A stretch of DNA of 61,797 nt from JAHEFX01 sp964614585 (GTDB lineage: Bacteria > Actinomycetota > Acidimicrobiia > Spongiisociales > JAENVV01): the NCBI GenBank assembly GCA_964614585.1, contig CAZTLW010000002.1, positions 1 through 61,797 of the forward strand, read 5' to 3'. The stretch's first letter is position 1, and the number at the start of each line of letters is the position of its first letter. Under the pieces are notes generated by a model, which did not search any database, was not told the DNA's origin, and was given only the letters and a program-made list of their open reading frames with translations. Made by a program: the position numbers and the translations under genes. Positions 1 to 8,351 of the stretch are shown one piece after another.

Positions 1-29
1 CCCTCCCACTCCGCTTCGCTCCGTGGGTC

Positions 30-219
30 CCATCCCCCCTCCGGGGGGATCTCCCCAAGAATCGGCCCGTCCGGGGCCGCTGTCGGGCCTGTCGCGCGAT
101 CCGACACCCTCCGGGGGAACTCCCAAGAAGATCAGCGGTCCCGGGGGAGGTGTCCGGACTGCCGCGCGCCGACACCCTGGCGGGGAGACCTCTCCTGGTT
201 CGGTCAACTCCCGCGCGCA
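30..219. repeat. degenerate ~70-bp direct repeats upstream of ispH
   Basis: Three imperfect units follow each other (about 30-101, 102-168, 169-219). Each opens with a C-rich CCCTCCGGGGGGA-like block followed by CTCCC(C)AAGAA in the first two units, and ends with GTC/TGCCGCGCG-like sequence. Similarity is seen by eye only. No open frame is convincing here; it is the non-coding stretch ahead of ispH and its role is unknown. Confidence 0.4.
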
Positions 220-238
220 CTACCGCTCCCCCACTCCC

Positions 239-244
239 TACCCT
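239..244 (+). promoter_or_regulatory. -10 element of ispH (leaderless)
   Basis: TACCCT lies 7 nt before the ispH ATG at 252, so transcription would begin at or next to the start codon. No ribosome binding site is present upstream of the ATG, which fits a leaderless mRNA. Confidence 0.55.
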
Positions 245-251
245 TCCCGGC

Positions 252-1295
252 ATGCCCGTCGATCGAGTCCTCCTCGCCGAACCGCGGGGCTTCTGCGCCG
301 GGGTCGAGATGGCCATCAAGGCCCTGACCTGGATGGTCCGGGTCTTCGAACCACCGATCTACTGCTACCACGAGATCGTCCACAACCGCTGGGTCGTCGA
401 GGCGTTCGAGCGGGCCGGGGTGGTCTTCGTCGACGACATCTCCGAGGTGCCCGAGGGCGCCCCCGTCATGCTGTCGGCCCACGGGTCGGCGCCCGACGTC
501 GTGACCGGCGCCGGCGACCGGGCCTCGATGGTCGTCGACGCCGTCTGCCCCCTCGTCACCAAGGTGCACCACGAGGTCAAGCGGATGGCCGACAAGGGCT
601 TCGACATCATCTACATCGGCCACGAGGGCCATGACGAGGCCGTTGGCACGATCGCCGAGGCCCCGGACGCCATCACCCTGGTGGAGCCCGAGTGGGGCCT
701 CGACCGGTTCGATCCCGAGGACGAGACCAAGGTGGCACTGGTCGCCCAGACGACCCTCGGCGTCTACGAGTGGGAGGGCGTCTTCGACGCGGCGTCCGAA
801 CGGTTCCCAGACCTCTGGACGGCCCGGCGGAGCGACCTCTGCTACGCCACCACCAACCGCCAGGAGGCGGTGACGGCCCTCGCCGACGCGGCCGACCTCG
901 TGCTCGTCGTCGGCTCCGAATCGTCGTCCAACACGAGGGCCCTCGTGCGGGTGTCCCGGGAGCTCGGCACCCCGGCCCATCGGATCGACGCCGCCGAACG
1001 GATCGACCCAGCTTGGCTCGACGGCGTCTCCGTGGTGGGGATCACCGCCGGTGCCTCGGCCCCCGACCACCTCGTCGAGGAGGTCATCGATGCGCTCGCC
1101 CCTGCCGACGGCGTCACCCTCGTCAGCGTCACCGAAGAGGATGAGTACTTCCCGCTGCCGCCGGAGCTCCGACGGATGCTCGTCGTGCTCTCCGACCTCG
1201 TGCGGGCCGGGATCGGGGCCGGCCCCGGCAGGTCGGTCCTCGAGGACGACCGGGAGTTCACCGCCAGCGAGGCGCTGGAGGCCCTGACGAGCTAG
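252..1295 (+). CDS. ispH: 4-hydroxy-3-methylbut-2-enyl diphosphate reductase (IspH)
   Basis: This 347-aa protein is the last enzyme of the MEP isoprenoid pathway, an iron-sulfur enzyme that reduces HMBPP to IPP and DMAPP in the cytosol. The three cluster-binding cysteines are visible in GFCAGV, DAVCPLVTKVHHEV and DLCYATTNRQ, together with the substrate-binding YHEIVHN and SAHGSAP motifs, and the family-typical GITAGASAP near the C terminus. The frame is open further upstream, but the ATG at 252 starts the conserved domain and has a TACCCT hexamer 7 nt before it. The gene is convergent with aroA-cmk; their stop codons share the four bases CTAG at 1292-1295. Confidence 0.96.
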   Translation: MPVDRVLLAEPRGFCAGVEMAIKALTWMVRVFEPPIYCYHEIVHNRWVVEAFERAGVVFVDDISEVPEGAPVMLSAHGSAPDVVTGAGDRASMVVDAVCPLVTKVHHEVKRMADKGFDIIYIGHEGHDEAVGTIAEAPDAITLVEPEWGLDRFDPEDETKVALVAQTTLGVYEWEGVFDAASERFPDLWTARRSDLCYATTNRQEAVTALADAADLVLVVGSESSSNTRALVRVSRELGTPAHRIDAAERIDPAWLDGVSVVGITAGASAPDHLVEEVIDALAPADGVTLVSVTEEDEYFPLPPELRRMLVVLSDLVRAGIGAGPGRSVLEDDREFTASEALEALTS

Positions 1296-3199
1296 CCGGC
1301 CCGTCCCCGGTGGTGGGCGACGATGGCCGCCACCACCTCGTCGATCGTGAGGTCGCTCGTGTCGAGGTGCCAGGCGTCGTCTGCCGGCCGGAGGGGCGAC
1401 GTGGCCCGGCCGGAGTCGTACTCGTCCCGGGCGCGGATGCGGGCCTCCTCCTCGACGGGGTCCGTGCCGAGTTCGGCCGCCCGGCGCGCCGCCCGCACCT
1501 CGGGGCCGGCATCGAGGTAGACCTTGGTGATGGCGCCGGGGAAGACCACGGTGCCGATGTCGCGGCCCTCCACCACCACCCCCACGCCCGACGAGGCCAC
1601 CCAGGCCCGTTGGGCGTCGACCATCCGCTCGCGCACCCCGGGGACCGCCGACACCGCCGAGACCCGTTCGGTCACCTCCGGGGTCCGGATCTCGGCCGAG
1701 ACGTCCTCCCCGTCGATGGCCATGACACCCTCGTCGTAGCTGAAGGTGTGGCCCCCCAGCTCGTCGGCCAGCGCCGGGCCCGGTGGGACCCCGGCCCGCA
1801 GCCCGACGAGGGTGGCTGCGCGGTAGAAGGCGCCGGTGTCGAGCCGGAGCCGGCCCAGGCGTTCGGCGACCGCAGTGGAGACGGTCGTCTTGCCCGTCCC
1901 GGCGGGGCCGTCGATCGCGACCACGTCGGCGACCGGCACGGCGATGTCGTCGAGCACCCCGAAGAAGCCCGGCCAGGTCTTGGCGACACACCCCGGGTCC
2001 TCGATCTCGATCCCCGGCACCACGAGGCCGAGCAGGGCGAAGGACATGGCGATGCGGTGGTCGTCATAGGTGTGCACGACCGTCCCGTGCAGCGGACCCG
2101 GTTCGATGCGCAGGTCATCGGGTCCCGCCGTCGCGCCGGCCCCGACCCGCCGCAGCTCCGTCTCGAGTGCGGCGAGGCGGTCGGTCTCCTTCACCCGGAG
2201 CGTGCCGAGGCCGGTGAAGCGGCTCGGCCCGGTAGCCATGGCGGCCGCGACGGCCAGCGCGAGCGCGCCGTCGGGACAGGCCGAGAGGTCCACGTCGCCG
2301 CCGCGCAGCGGGCGCCGACCCCGTACCCGGATGCCCGTGGCCTCGTCGACGACCTCGGCGCCCATCGACTCGAGCACCGCGAGCACCCCGAGGTCGGCCT
2401 GGAGACCGTCTCGGTGCAGGCCCTCCACCGCCACGTCACCGGCGGTGATGGCGGCGCCGACCCAGGGATAGACAGCCGCCGAGGCATCGGGCTCGACGGT
2501 GAGGTCTCGGGCCGTCGGCGCGCCGGCGCGCACGGTCCACCCGTCGTCTTGGGTCACGACGCCGACGCCCCACGCCTCGAGGACGGCGACGGTCTCCTCG
2601 AGGTACGGGCGGGACACGGCATCGGCGGCGATCCGGACCCGGACGTCGTCGGACGCGAAGGGCGCCGAGAGCAGGACCGCCGAGGCGAATTGGGACGACA
2701 CCGAGGCGTCGACGACCACCTCGCCGCCCGCCAGCGGTCCACGGACCGCCAACGGCGGGTACCCGGGTCCGCCGAGTTCGTCCACCTCGGCGCCGAGCGA
2801 CCGCAGCGCCGCCACCAGCGGGCCGATCGGACGTTCCCGCATCCGAGCCGTGCCGTCGATGGTCACCCAACCGTCACCGGTGGCGGCGAGAGCCGTCACG
2901 AAGCGCATCGTCGTGCCCGAGGCTCCGGCGGCGAGGGTGGCGTCGCCCCGGGGCGGGCCGCCCAGCCCGGTGACCGTGGCGACGTCCCCGTCGCGATGCA
3001 CGGTGGCACCGAGCGCCGCCACGGCGGCCACCATGCGAGCGACGTCGTCACCCGGGCCGAGTCCCGTGAGGACCGAGGTGCCCTCGGCGCCCGCCGCCAG
3101 GACGAGGTGGCGGTTCGAGGCCGACTTCGAGCCCGGTGGTCGGAGCCGCCCGCGCACGACCCGTCCCGGGGTGATCGCCAGGCGCCCGGGGTCGCTCAT
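1292..3199 (-). CDS. aroA-cmk: fused 3-phosphoshikimate 1-carboxyvinyltransferase / cytidylate kinase
   Basis: A 635-aa two-enzyme fusion. Residues 1 to about 420 are EPSP synthase (shikimate pathway): PGSKSASNRH near the N terminus, DASVSSQFASA, KETDRLAALE and the DDHRIAMSF block are all present. Residues about 423-635 are a complete (d)CMP kinase: Walker A GPAGTGKTT, LDTGAFYRAA, GRDIGTVVFP and the RARDEYDSGRATSPLRPA segment. There is no stop or frameshift between them. The ATG at 3199 overlaps the rluB stop (ATGA), so it closes the HD-scpA-scpB-rluB operon. Cmk normally follows rluB in actinobacteria, so the fusion places aroA into that conserved spot. Both active sites look intact. Confidence 0.95.
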   Translation of the reverse strand: MSDPGRLAITPGRVVRGRLRPPGSKSASNRHLVLAAGAEGTSVLTGLGPGDDVARMVAAVAALGATVHRDGDVATVTGLGGPPRGDATLAAGASGTTMRFVTALAATGDGWVTIDGTARMRERPIGPLVAALRSLGAEVDELGGPGYPPLAVRGPLAGGEVVVDASVSSQFASAVLLSAPFASDDVRVRIAADAVSRPYLEETVAVLEAWGVGVVTQDDGWTVRAGAPTARDLTVEPDASAAVYPWVGAAITAGDVAVEGLHRDGLQADLGVLAVLESMGAEVVDEATGIRVRGRRPLRGGDVDLSACPDGALALAVAAAMATGPSRFTGLGTLRVKETDRLAALETELRRVGAGATAGPDDLRIEPGPLHGTVVHTYDDHRIAMSFALLGLVVPGIEIEDPGCVAKTWPGFFGVLDDIAVPVADVVAIDGPAGTGKTTVSTAVAERLGRLRLDTGAFYRAATLVGLRAGVPPGPALADELGGHTFSYDEGVMAIDGEDVSAEIRTPEVTERVSAVSAVPGVRERMVDAQRAWVASSGVGVVVEGRDIGTVVFPGAITKVYLDAGPEVRAARRAAELGTDPVEEEARIRARDEYDSGRATSPLRPADDAWHLDTSDLTIDEVVAAIVAHHRGRAG

Positions 3200-3915
3200 C
3201 GACCGGCCACCTCGTACAGGGCCCGCACCTCGTCGAGGGCGAGGTGGCGCCACTCCCCCGCACGCAGCCCGGCGTCGTGGACCGGGCCGATCGCCGTCCG
3301 GAAGAGCTCGAGGACCGGGTGGCCGACGGCATCGAGCATCCGCCGCACCTCCCGGTTGCGCCCCTCGCCCATCACGACCTCGACGAGGGACCGGTCGCCG
3401 TGGACGTCGATGATCCGGGCGGAGACCGCCGCCGCCGGGCCGTCCTCCAGCACGACCCCGTCGACGAGGGACCGGGTCTCCCGGTCGATGACGCGACCCT
3501 CGACGAGCGCCCGGTAGGTCTTGGTGACCCCGTGGCGGGGATGGGTCAGCAGCTGGGTGAGATCCCCGTCGTTGGTGAGTACGAGCAGCCCGCCGGAGTC
3601 GAGGTCCAACCGGCCCACCGGGTGGACGGCCGGCTCGTCGGGGACGAGGTCGACCACCGTCGGCCGTCCCTGGGGGTCGTCGACCGTCGACACGACGCCG
3701 GTCGGCTTGTTGAGCAGGTAGTGGACGAGTCCGGGGCGCACCGGGAGCGGCACGCCGTCCACTTCGATGTGGGCCGTCTCGGCGTCGACCCGCATCCCCA
3801 CCTCGGCAGGCCGGCCGTCGACGGTGACCCGGCCCCGATCGATGAGGATCTCCGAGGCGCGGCGGGAGGCGATGCCGGTGCGGGCCATCACCTTGTGGAG
3901 TTTCTCAGTCGGCAT
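3196..3915 (-). CDS. rluB: 23S rRNA pseudouridine synthase, RluB/RsuA family
   Basis: 239 aa. An N-terminal S4 RNA-binding domain (KLHKVMARTGIASRR, residues about 5-65) precedes a RsuA-type catalytic domain with the GRLDLDSGGLL motif containing the catalytic aspartate, and the MGEGRNREVRRML signature. By family it isomerises uridine in the large-subunit rRNA; exact target is inferred. The chosen ATG at 3915 overlaps the end of scpB by 11 nt; upstream codons in this frame belong to scpB in another frame. The stop overlaps the aroA-cmk start. Confidence 0.92.
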   Translation of the reverse strand: MPTEKLHKVMARTGIASRRASEILIDRGRVTVDGRPAEVGMRVDAETAHIEVDGVPLPVRPGLVHYLLNKPTGVVSTVDDPQGRPTVVDLVPDEPAVHPVGRLDLDSGGLLVLTNDGDLTQLLTHPRHGVTKTYRALVEGRVIDRETRSLVDGVVLEDGPAAAVSARIIDVHGDRSLVEVVMGEGRNREVRRMLDAVGHPVLELFRTAIGPVHDAGLRAGEWRHLALDEVRALYEVAGR

Positions 3916-4471
3916 CGCCGGTCCGGAACGTCTCCTCCAGGGTGTCGACGAGCTCGGCTGGTGGGACGTGGTCGGCCAGCGGTGGGAGGTCCTCGAGGGT
4001 CGCCACGTCGACGAGCTCCAGGAAGCGGTCGGTGGTGCCGTAGACGGCGGGGTGGCCGGGAAGGTCGAGGCGGGCCACCTCGGCGATGAGCCCGCGACGT
4101 TCGAGCGTGCGGAGGGCGGACTCGGAATCGACACCTCGCAGCTCGCTCACCTGGGCTCGCGAGACCGGCTGGCGATAGGCGACGACCGCCAACGCCTCGA
4201 GTGCGGCACCGGACAACCGCGCGGCGGTGGGACTGGTGGCGAACCGCTCCACCCACGGGAACTGCTCGGGGCGGGTGGCGAGCCGCCAGCCTCCGGCCAC
4301 CTCCCGAAGACAGAGGCCCGAGCCCCGGTCGTCGAGGTCGGCGGCGAGGCTCGCCAGCGACTCCGCGACCCGGTCGCGGGGCTCCTCGAGCACCTCGGCG
4401 AGCTCGCCGAGCGGCACCGGCGACTCGGCGACGAAGAGGATCGCCTCGATGGTCGGGCGGAGCTCGCTCAC
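3905..4471 (-). CDS. scpB: segregation and condensation protein B (ScpB)
   Basis: 188 aa. ScpB is the winged-helix kite subunit that with ScpA bridges SMC heads in the condensin complex on the nucleoid. Seen here: ELRPTIEAILFVAESPV at the N terminus, the LSGAALEALAVVAYRQPV-like core and LERRGLIAEV, all hallmark ScpB segments. The GTG at 4471 is chosen because it overlaps the scpA TGA (GTGA) and begins exactly at the conserved N terminus. Its own 3' end overlaps rluB. The SMC partner is not in the window. Confidence 0.93.
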   Translation of the reverse strand: MSELRPTIEAILFVAESPVPLGELAEVLEEPRDRVAESLASLAADLDDRGSGLCLREVAGGWRLATRPEQFPWVERFATSPTAARLSGAALEALAVVAYRQPVSRAQVSELRGVDSESALRTLERRGLIAEVARLDLPGHPAVYGTTDRFLELVDVATLEDLPPLADHVPPAELVDTLEETFRTGDAD

Positions 4472-5208
4472 GCCGGCTCCCCGTCGGGCACATGGCGGAT
4501 CATGATCTCGTCGTCCCACGTCGGCTGGTGCAGCTCGAGCATGCCCCATCGGGCCAGCTCGAGGAGGGCGAGGAAGTAGGCCACCACCTCCACCTTGCGG
4601 GAACATCGCGCGACCACGTCCGAGAACGTCGTCTCGGCGGCCTCCTCCACGCGCCGGCGCAGATCCTCCATGGCGACCTCCACGGACGGGAGGTCGAGAT
4701 CGAGGTGGTCGAGGTCGGGATCCCGCGGTCGGTCGATCACCCGACGGGCGATGGCGGCCAGCCCGGCGGCGTCCGTGCCGAGGCGCACCTCCACCGGCCG
4801 ATCGGCGGCGATCTCGTCGGTGATGCCGAGGGTCCGGGTGGCGTGACGGGCGCCGTCTCGGATCCGGATCGCCAGCACGGCGGCCACGTCCTTGAAGGTC
4901 ACGCAGGCGAGCAGCCGACCGAGCAGTCGGTCCCGCTCCTCCATCAATGCCAACTCCTCGTCGAGGTCGAGCTCGACGTCGTCGGGCAGCAGTCGACGCG
5001 CCTTCAGCTGGATGAGCGTGGCGGCGATGAGCAGGAACTCCGACGTCACCTCGAGGTCGAGTGCCGCCATGGCATCGAGATGGGCGAGGTACTCGGTGAC
5101 GACGTCGGCGAGGTCGACCTCGGCGACGTCGACCTGGGAGCGGGTGATGAGTTGGAGGAGCAGGTCGAGCGGTCCCTCGAAGACCGCGGTCCTCACCTCA
5201 TACGCCAT
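4468..5208 (-). CDS. scpA: segregation and condensation protein A (ScpA)
   Basis: 246 aa kleisin of the SMC-ScpAB condensin. The N terminus carries the diagnostic FEGPLDLLLQLI segment followed by EYLAHLDAM and EFLLIAATLIQLKARRLLP; the C terminus is a short winged-helix region ending before the scpB start. A long acidic stretch (DDVELDLDEELALMEER) links the two, as usual. It sits 6 nt after the HD-domain gene and overlaps scpB by 4 nt, so the three are co-transcribed and ScpA and ScpB are probably made in matched amounts. Confidence 0.94.
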   Translation of the reverse strand: MAYEVRTAVFEGPLDLLLQLITRSQVDVAEVDLADVVTEYLAHLDAMAALDLEVTSEFLLIAATLIQLKARRLLPDDVELDLDEELALMEERDRLLGRLLACVTFKDVAAVLAIRIRDGARHATRTLGITDEIAADRPVEVRLGTDAAGLAAIARRVIDRPRDPDLDHLDLDLPSVEVAMEDLRRRVEEAAETTFSDVVARCSRKVEVVAYFLALLELARWGMLELHQPTWDDEIMIRHVPDGEPA

Positions 5209-5214
5209 CGTCCC

Positions 5215-5718
5215 TCACGTCACCTGGTCGGCCTGTTTCAGCAATGCCCATTCGTCGGCCGGGATCGTCGCCGGCCGGGGCCCGTGGTGGGCGGCGGTGA
5301 ACTCGACGACCAGCCGCTCGGCCCCGGTCGCCGCCAACTCCTCGGCCCCGACGGGTCCGTGGCGAGTGTATCGGTCGAACGCCGCCGGACCGCGGATGCC
5401 CAGCCCGCGACTGCTCAGCCCAGCCGCGACCGTGGCGAACGACCGCCCGATCGCGCCGAGGCGGGCATGTCGCTTGCCGATGTCATGCAGCAGGGCGGCT
5501 CGGACGAGATCGGGTCGATCGCCCACCCGCGCCGCCACGTGTCGGGCACAGTCATGGGCGTGGCGCTGGTCGGCGATCGGTTGGGACCAGAACGGAGCCA
5601 CCTCGTCGTCGCGGAGTCGGGCCGCCACCCACCGTTGTTCGCCGGCGTCGAGCCCGCGAGCGGTCAGGAAGGAGGCGAAGCGCCGGGTGAGATGGCCGGG
5701 AGGGCCGGCGAGGGACAC
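5215..5718 (-). CDS. HD-domain phosphohydrolase-like protein
   Basis: 167 aa with an HD metal-binding pattern: an HAHD segment, then the core ALLHDIGKRHARLG, and a downstream HHGP. These are the H...HD...D ligands expected of HD-superfamily phosphohydrolases (nucleotidases or phosphodiesterases); the substrate cannot be read from the sequence. The start is GTG, exactly 6 nt after a TAGCCT hexamer (5725-5730) whose TAG is also the stop codon of the upstream DksA-like gene. It leads the scpA-scpB-rluB-aroA/cmk operon, 6 nt before scpA. Confidence 0.8.
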   Translation of the reverse strand: MSLAGPPGHLTRRFASFLTARGLDAGEQRWVAARLRDDEVAPFWSQPIADQRHAHDCARHVAARVGDRPDLVRAALLHDIGKRHARLGAIGRSFATVAAGLSSRGLGIRGPAAFDRYTRHGPVGAEELAATGAERLVVEFTAAHHGPRPATIPADEWALLKQADQVT

Positions 5719-5724
5719 GACGGC

Positions 5725-5730
5725 AGGCTA
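5725..5730 (-). promoter_or_regulatory. -10 of the HD-scpAB-rluB-aroA/cmk operon, inside a stop codon
   Basis: Minus-strand TAGCCT lies 6 nt before the GTG at 5718. Its TAG is the stop codon of the preceding DksA-like gene (5728-5730). This gives a leaderless promoter with no dedicated promoter DNA. Confidence 0.5.
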
Positions 5731-6075
5731 GGCCTCGGCCCGCTTGCAGTCGATGCACACGACCGAGATGGGCCGGAACTCGAGGCGCTCCTCGGAGATC
5801 GGGTTCCCACATCGCTCGCACGTCCCGTAGGTCCCCTCCTCGAGGCGGGCGAGGGCGTGGCGGACCGCGGCGAGCTCCTCGGCGTTCTTGCCTGCCAACT
5901 GGAGGATCTCCCGGCGGCTGGCGGTGTCGGCGGCGGCATCGGAGAACCCGTGCTGGAAGCTCTCCGAGTCCCGGATCTCGCCGTCCTCGGTGGCACCGAG
6001 GTCAGCCAGCACGTCGAGCAGCTTGGACTGCTCGTCGGTGAGCGCGCGCTTGATGGCTTCGAGGTCGAGCGGCAT
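5728..6075 (-). CDS. DksA/TraR-family C4 zinc-finger protein
   Basis: 115 aa. The N-terminal half is a helical, charged segment (LEAIKRALTDEQSKLLDVL) and the C-terminal half holds the DksA/TraR zinc finger CERCGNPISEERLEFRP then CIDC. The family binds the RNA polymerase secondary channel or acts as an RbpA/CarD-like accessory; which one applies here is not evident. An AGGAGAA Shine-Dalgarno precedes the ATG, and a TATCGT -10-like hexamer is at 6114-6119, so unlike many neighbours this gene has a normal leader. Actinobacterial members of this size are common beside lspA or scpA. Confidence 0.87.
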   Translation of the reverse strand: MPLDLEAIKRALTDEQSKLLDVLADLGATEDGEIRDSESFQHGFSDAAADTASRREILQLAGKNAEELAAVRHALARLEEGTYGTCERCGNPISEERLEFRPISVVCIDCKRAEA

Positions 6076-6113
6076 GGGCCGGTTCTCCTGGGGTTCCCTG
6101 GGGGATCACCTCC

Positions 6114-6119
6114 ACGATA
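6114..6119 (-). promoter_or_regulatory. -10 element of the DksA-like gene
   Basis: TATCGT on the minus strand, about 39 nt before the ATG at 6075, with an AGGAG ribosome binding site in the leader. Confidence 0.35.
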
Positions 6120-6133
6120 CCGGGGTGGAGGCC

Positions 6134-6688
6134 CTACTCCCCGTCGATCGGGGTGGTCCGACGCAGCCGCTCGGCGGCGGCGAGCAGGGCGGCGGTGGTC
6201 TTCAGGTCGGGTATCCGACCCGACGCGGCCATGTCCGCGGCCTCGGCGAGGGGCAGGCGCACCACGGTGGCGTCCCGCTCCTCGGGACCGTCCGGCCGAC
6301 GCTCCGTGGCGGTCAGTCCATCGGCCACGAAGACGGCCATCGTCTCGTCCGAGATGCCCGGCGACGCATGCCAGTTCCCGAGGGCAACGAGCCTGCCCGG
6401 CCGGTGGCCGACCTCCTCCTCGCACTCCCGGGCGGCGGCGGCCTCGGCGGCTTCACCGGGCTCGCGCAGACCGGCCGGGGCCTCGAGCAACTCGGTCCCG
6501 ACCGACTCCCGCCACTGCCGGAGCAGGAGCACGTCGTCGTCGACGACCGGCACGATGACGACCGATCCGGGGTGATGGAGGCGATCCCGCACGATCGGCC
6601 CGTCGACGCCCATCAGATGGTGGCGGACGAGCCGGACGTAGGCGCCGCTCCCGGCGAGCACCCAGCCGAGCCGCCGCCGATCGGTCAC
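6134..6688 (-). CDS. NUDIX hydrolase, ADP-ribose pyrophosphatase type
   Basis: 184 aa with a complete Nudix box (GLREPGEAAEAAAARECEEE followed by VG), preceded by ELLEAPAG and followed by the ASPGISDETM segment that is typical of ADP-ribose pyrophosphatases acting on nucleoside diphosphate sugars. The GTG at 6688 overlaps the pyrG TGA (GTGA), so translation is coupled to CTP synthase. A NUDIX gene directly after pyrG is a recurring actinobacterial arrangement. An internal ATG (MGVDGP) about 24 codons in is a less likely start. Confidence 0.85.
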   Translation of the reverse strand: MTDRRRLGWVLAGSGAYVRLVRHHLMGVDGPIVRDRLHHPGSVVIVPVVDDDVLLLRQWRESVGTELLEAPAGLREPGEAAEAAAARECEEEVGHRPGRLVALGNWHASPGISDETMAVFVADGLTATERRPDGPEERDATVVRLPLAEAADMAASGRIPDLKTTAALLAAAERLRRTTPIDGE

Positions 6689-8337
6689 GTGGGGACGTCG
6701 ACGACGTCGTCGGCCGGCTCGGCGACCGCCACGGGCTGCCGGGCGTGCTCGACGGCGGCCGCCACGAGGCCCACGAACAGCGGGTGGGGAGCGTCGGGTC
6801 GGCTCGTCAGCTCGGGATGGAACTGGGAGGCCACGAAGAACGGGTGCCCCGGCAACTCGATCATCTCGACCAGCCGCCGGTCGGGGCTGAGGCCACCGAA
6901 ACGCAGCCCGGCCTCCTCCAGCCTGGTCCGGTAGCGATTGTTGACCTCCCACCGATGGCGGTGGCGTTCGTAGACGACCTCGTCGGTGTAGAGGGAGCGG
7001 GCGAGGCTGCCATCCTCGAGGCGGCACGGATACAGCCCCAGCCGCATGGTCCCACCGAGGTCCTCGATGTCCTCCTGCTCCTCCATGAGGGCCACCACGG
7101 GGTGGGGGCCGGTGGGGTCGAACTCGGTCGAGTTGGCGCCTCCGAGGTCGGCCACGTTCCGGGCGAACTCGATGACGGCGGCCTGGAGGCCCAGGCAGAG
7201 CCCGAGGAAGGGGATGCCCTGCTCGCGGGCGTGGCGGATGGCGGCGATCTTGCCCTCGACGCCGCGGACTCCGAACCCGCCGGGGACCACCATCGCGTCG
7301 AGGCCCTCGAGGTAGCCGTCGGCGAGGAGGCCGGTCAGGTCCTCGGAGGGGATCCAACGGAGGTCGAGGCGCACGTCGTTCGCCATCGCCCCGTGCTTCA
7401 GTGCCTCCACGACCGACAGGTAGGCATCGGGCAGGTCGACGTACTTGCCGACGACGCCGATGGTCACCTCGCCGGTCGCCGCCCGCATCCGATCGACCAT
7501 GGCCTCCCAGTCGGCGATGTTCGCCTCGGGCGTCTCGAGGCGAAGCCGGTCGCAGACGACCCGGTCGAGGCCGGCGTCGCGCATCATGAGCGGGACCTCG
7601 TAGATGTCGTCGGCGTCGGTGGCGTTGATGACCGCGGTGGCAGGCACGTCGCAGAAGAGCGAGATCTTGCGTCGGACCGACTCGTCGATGGGCCGGTCGG
7701 AGCGCACCACGATGACATCGGGGTGGATGCCGCGGGACCGGAGCTCGGCCACCGAGTGCTGGGTCGGCTTCGACTTCAGCTCCTCGGAGCTCGAGATGTA
7801 GGGGACGAGCGTGACGTGGATGTAGCAGACGTGGTCGCGACCGACGTCGTTGCCGAACTGGCGGATGGCCTCGAGGAAGGGCAGGCCCTCGATGTCGCCG
7901 ACGGTGCCACCGATCTCGCTGATGACGACGTCGACGTCGTCGCGTTCACCCATCCGGCGGATGCGACCCTTGATCTCGTTGGTGATGTGGGGGATCACCT
8001 GGACGGTGGCGCCGAGGTAGTCGCCACGGCGCTCCTTGGCGATCACCGACTGGTACACGGCGCCCGCCGACACGCTGGCGTCCTTGCGGAGGTTGACGCC
8101 GGTGAACCGCTCGTAGTGGCCCAGGTCGAGGTCCGTCTCACCGCCGTCGTCGGTGACGAACACCTCCCCGTGCTGGAACGGGTTCATGGTCCCGGGGTCG
8201 ACGTTGATGTACGGGTCGAGCTTCTGGTTCACGACCTGGAGGCCACGGCCCTTCAACAGCCGACCGAGCGACGCGGCGGTGATGCCCTTGCCCAGGCTCG
8301 AGACCACCCCACCCGTCACGAAGATGTAGTTCGTCAC
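6685..8337 (-). CDS. pyrG: CTP synthase
   Basis: 550 aa, full family length. It makes CTP from UTP, ATP and glutamine. The N-terminal amidoligase domain begins TNYIFVTGGVVSSLGKGI and contains KLDPYINVDPGTMNP and the EIGGTVGDIE motif; the C-terminal class I glutamine amidotransferase domain has the nucleophile in GLCLGLQ and the HPE at QFHPEL. Start is GTG at 8337. Eight nt upstream is TACATT (8346-8351), and immediately behind that is a perfect 13-bp inverted repeat. The downstream NUDIX gene overlaps by 4 nt. Confidence 0.97.
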   Translation of the reverse strand: MTNYIFVTGGVVSSLGKGITAASLGRLLKGRGLQVVNQKLDPYINVDPGTMNPFQHGEVFVTDDGGETDLDLGHYERFTGVNLRKDASVSAGAVYQSVIAKERRGDYLGATVQVIPHITNEIKGRIRRMGERDDVDVVISEIGGTVGDIEGLPFLEAIRQFGNDVGRDHVCYIHVTLVPYISSSEELKSKPTQHSVAELRSRGIHPDVIVVRSDRPIDESVRRKISLFCDVPATAVINATDADDIYEVPLMMRDAGLDRVVCDRLRLETPEANIADWEAMVDRMRAATGEVTIGVVGKYVDLPDAYLSVVEALKHGAMANDVRLDLRWIPSEDLTGLLADGYLEGLDAMVVPGGFGVRGVEGKIAAIRHAREQGIPFLGLCLGLQAAVIEFARNVADLGGANSTEFDPTGPHPVVALMEEQEDIEDLGGTMRLGLYPCRLEDGSLARSLYTDEVVYERHRHRWEVNNRYRTRLEEAGLRFGGLSPDRRLVEMIELPGHPFFVASQFHPELTSRPDAPHPLFVGLVAAAVEHARQPVAVAEPADDVVDVPT

Positions 8338-8345
8338 GGAATTCC

Positions 8346-8351
8346 AATGTA
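8346..8351 (-). promoter_or_regulatory. -10 element of pyrG
   Basis: TACATT on the minus strand, 8 nt before the GTG start. It directly abuts the inverted repeat at 8352-8380, which occupies the position where the -35 region would lie. Confidence 0.5.

Noticed and set aside
706..720. GGTTCGATCC-type T-loop strings (also near 17451)
   Set aside because: Both lie inside conserved coding sequence (ispH, diacylglycerol kinase) and no acceptor or anticodon stem can be formed around them; no tRNA gene was found.
204..1991. 595-codon minus-strand frame across ispH and aroA-cmk
   Set aside because: Low-complexity Arg/Gly/Pro-rich translation opposite ispH and out of frame with aroA-cmk, no motif.
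2436..2870. Possible frameshift or pseudogene in aroA
   Set aside because: The main frame is continuous from the EPSP synthase N-terminal motif to the cytidylate kinase C terminus; the other frames are shadows.
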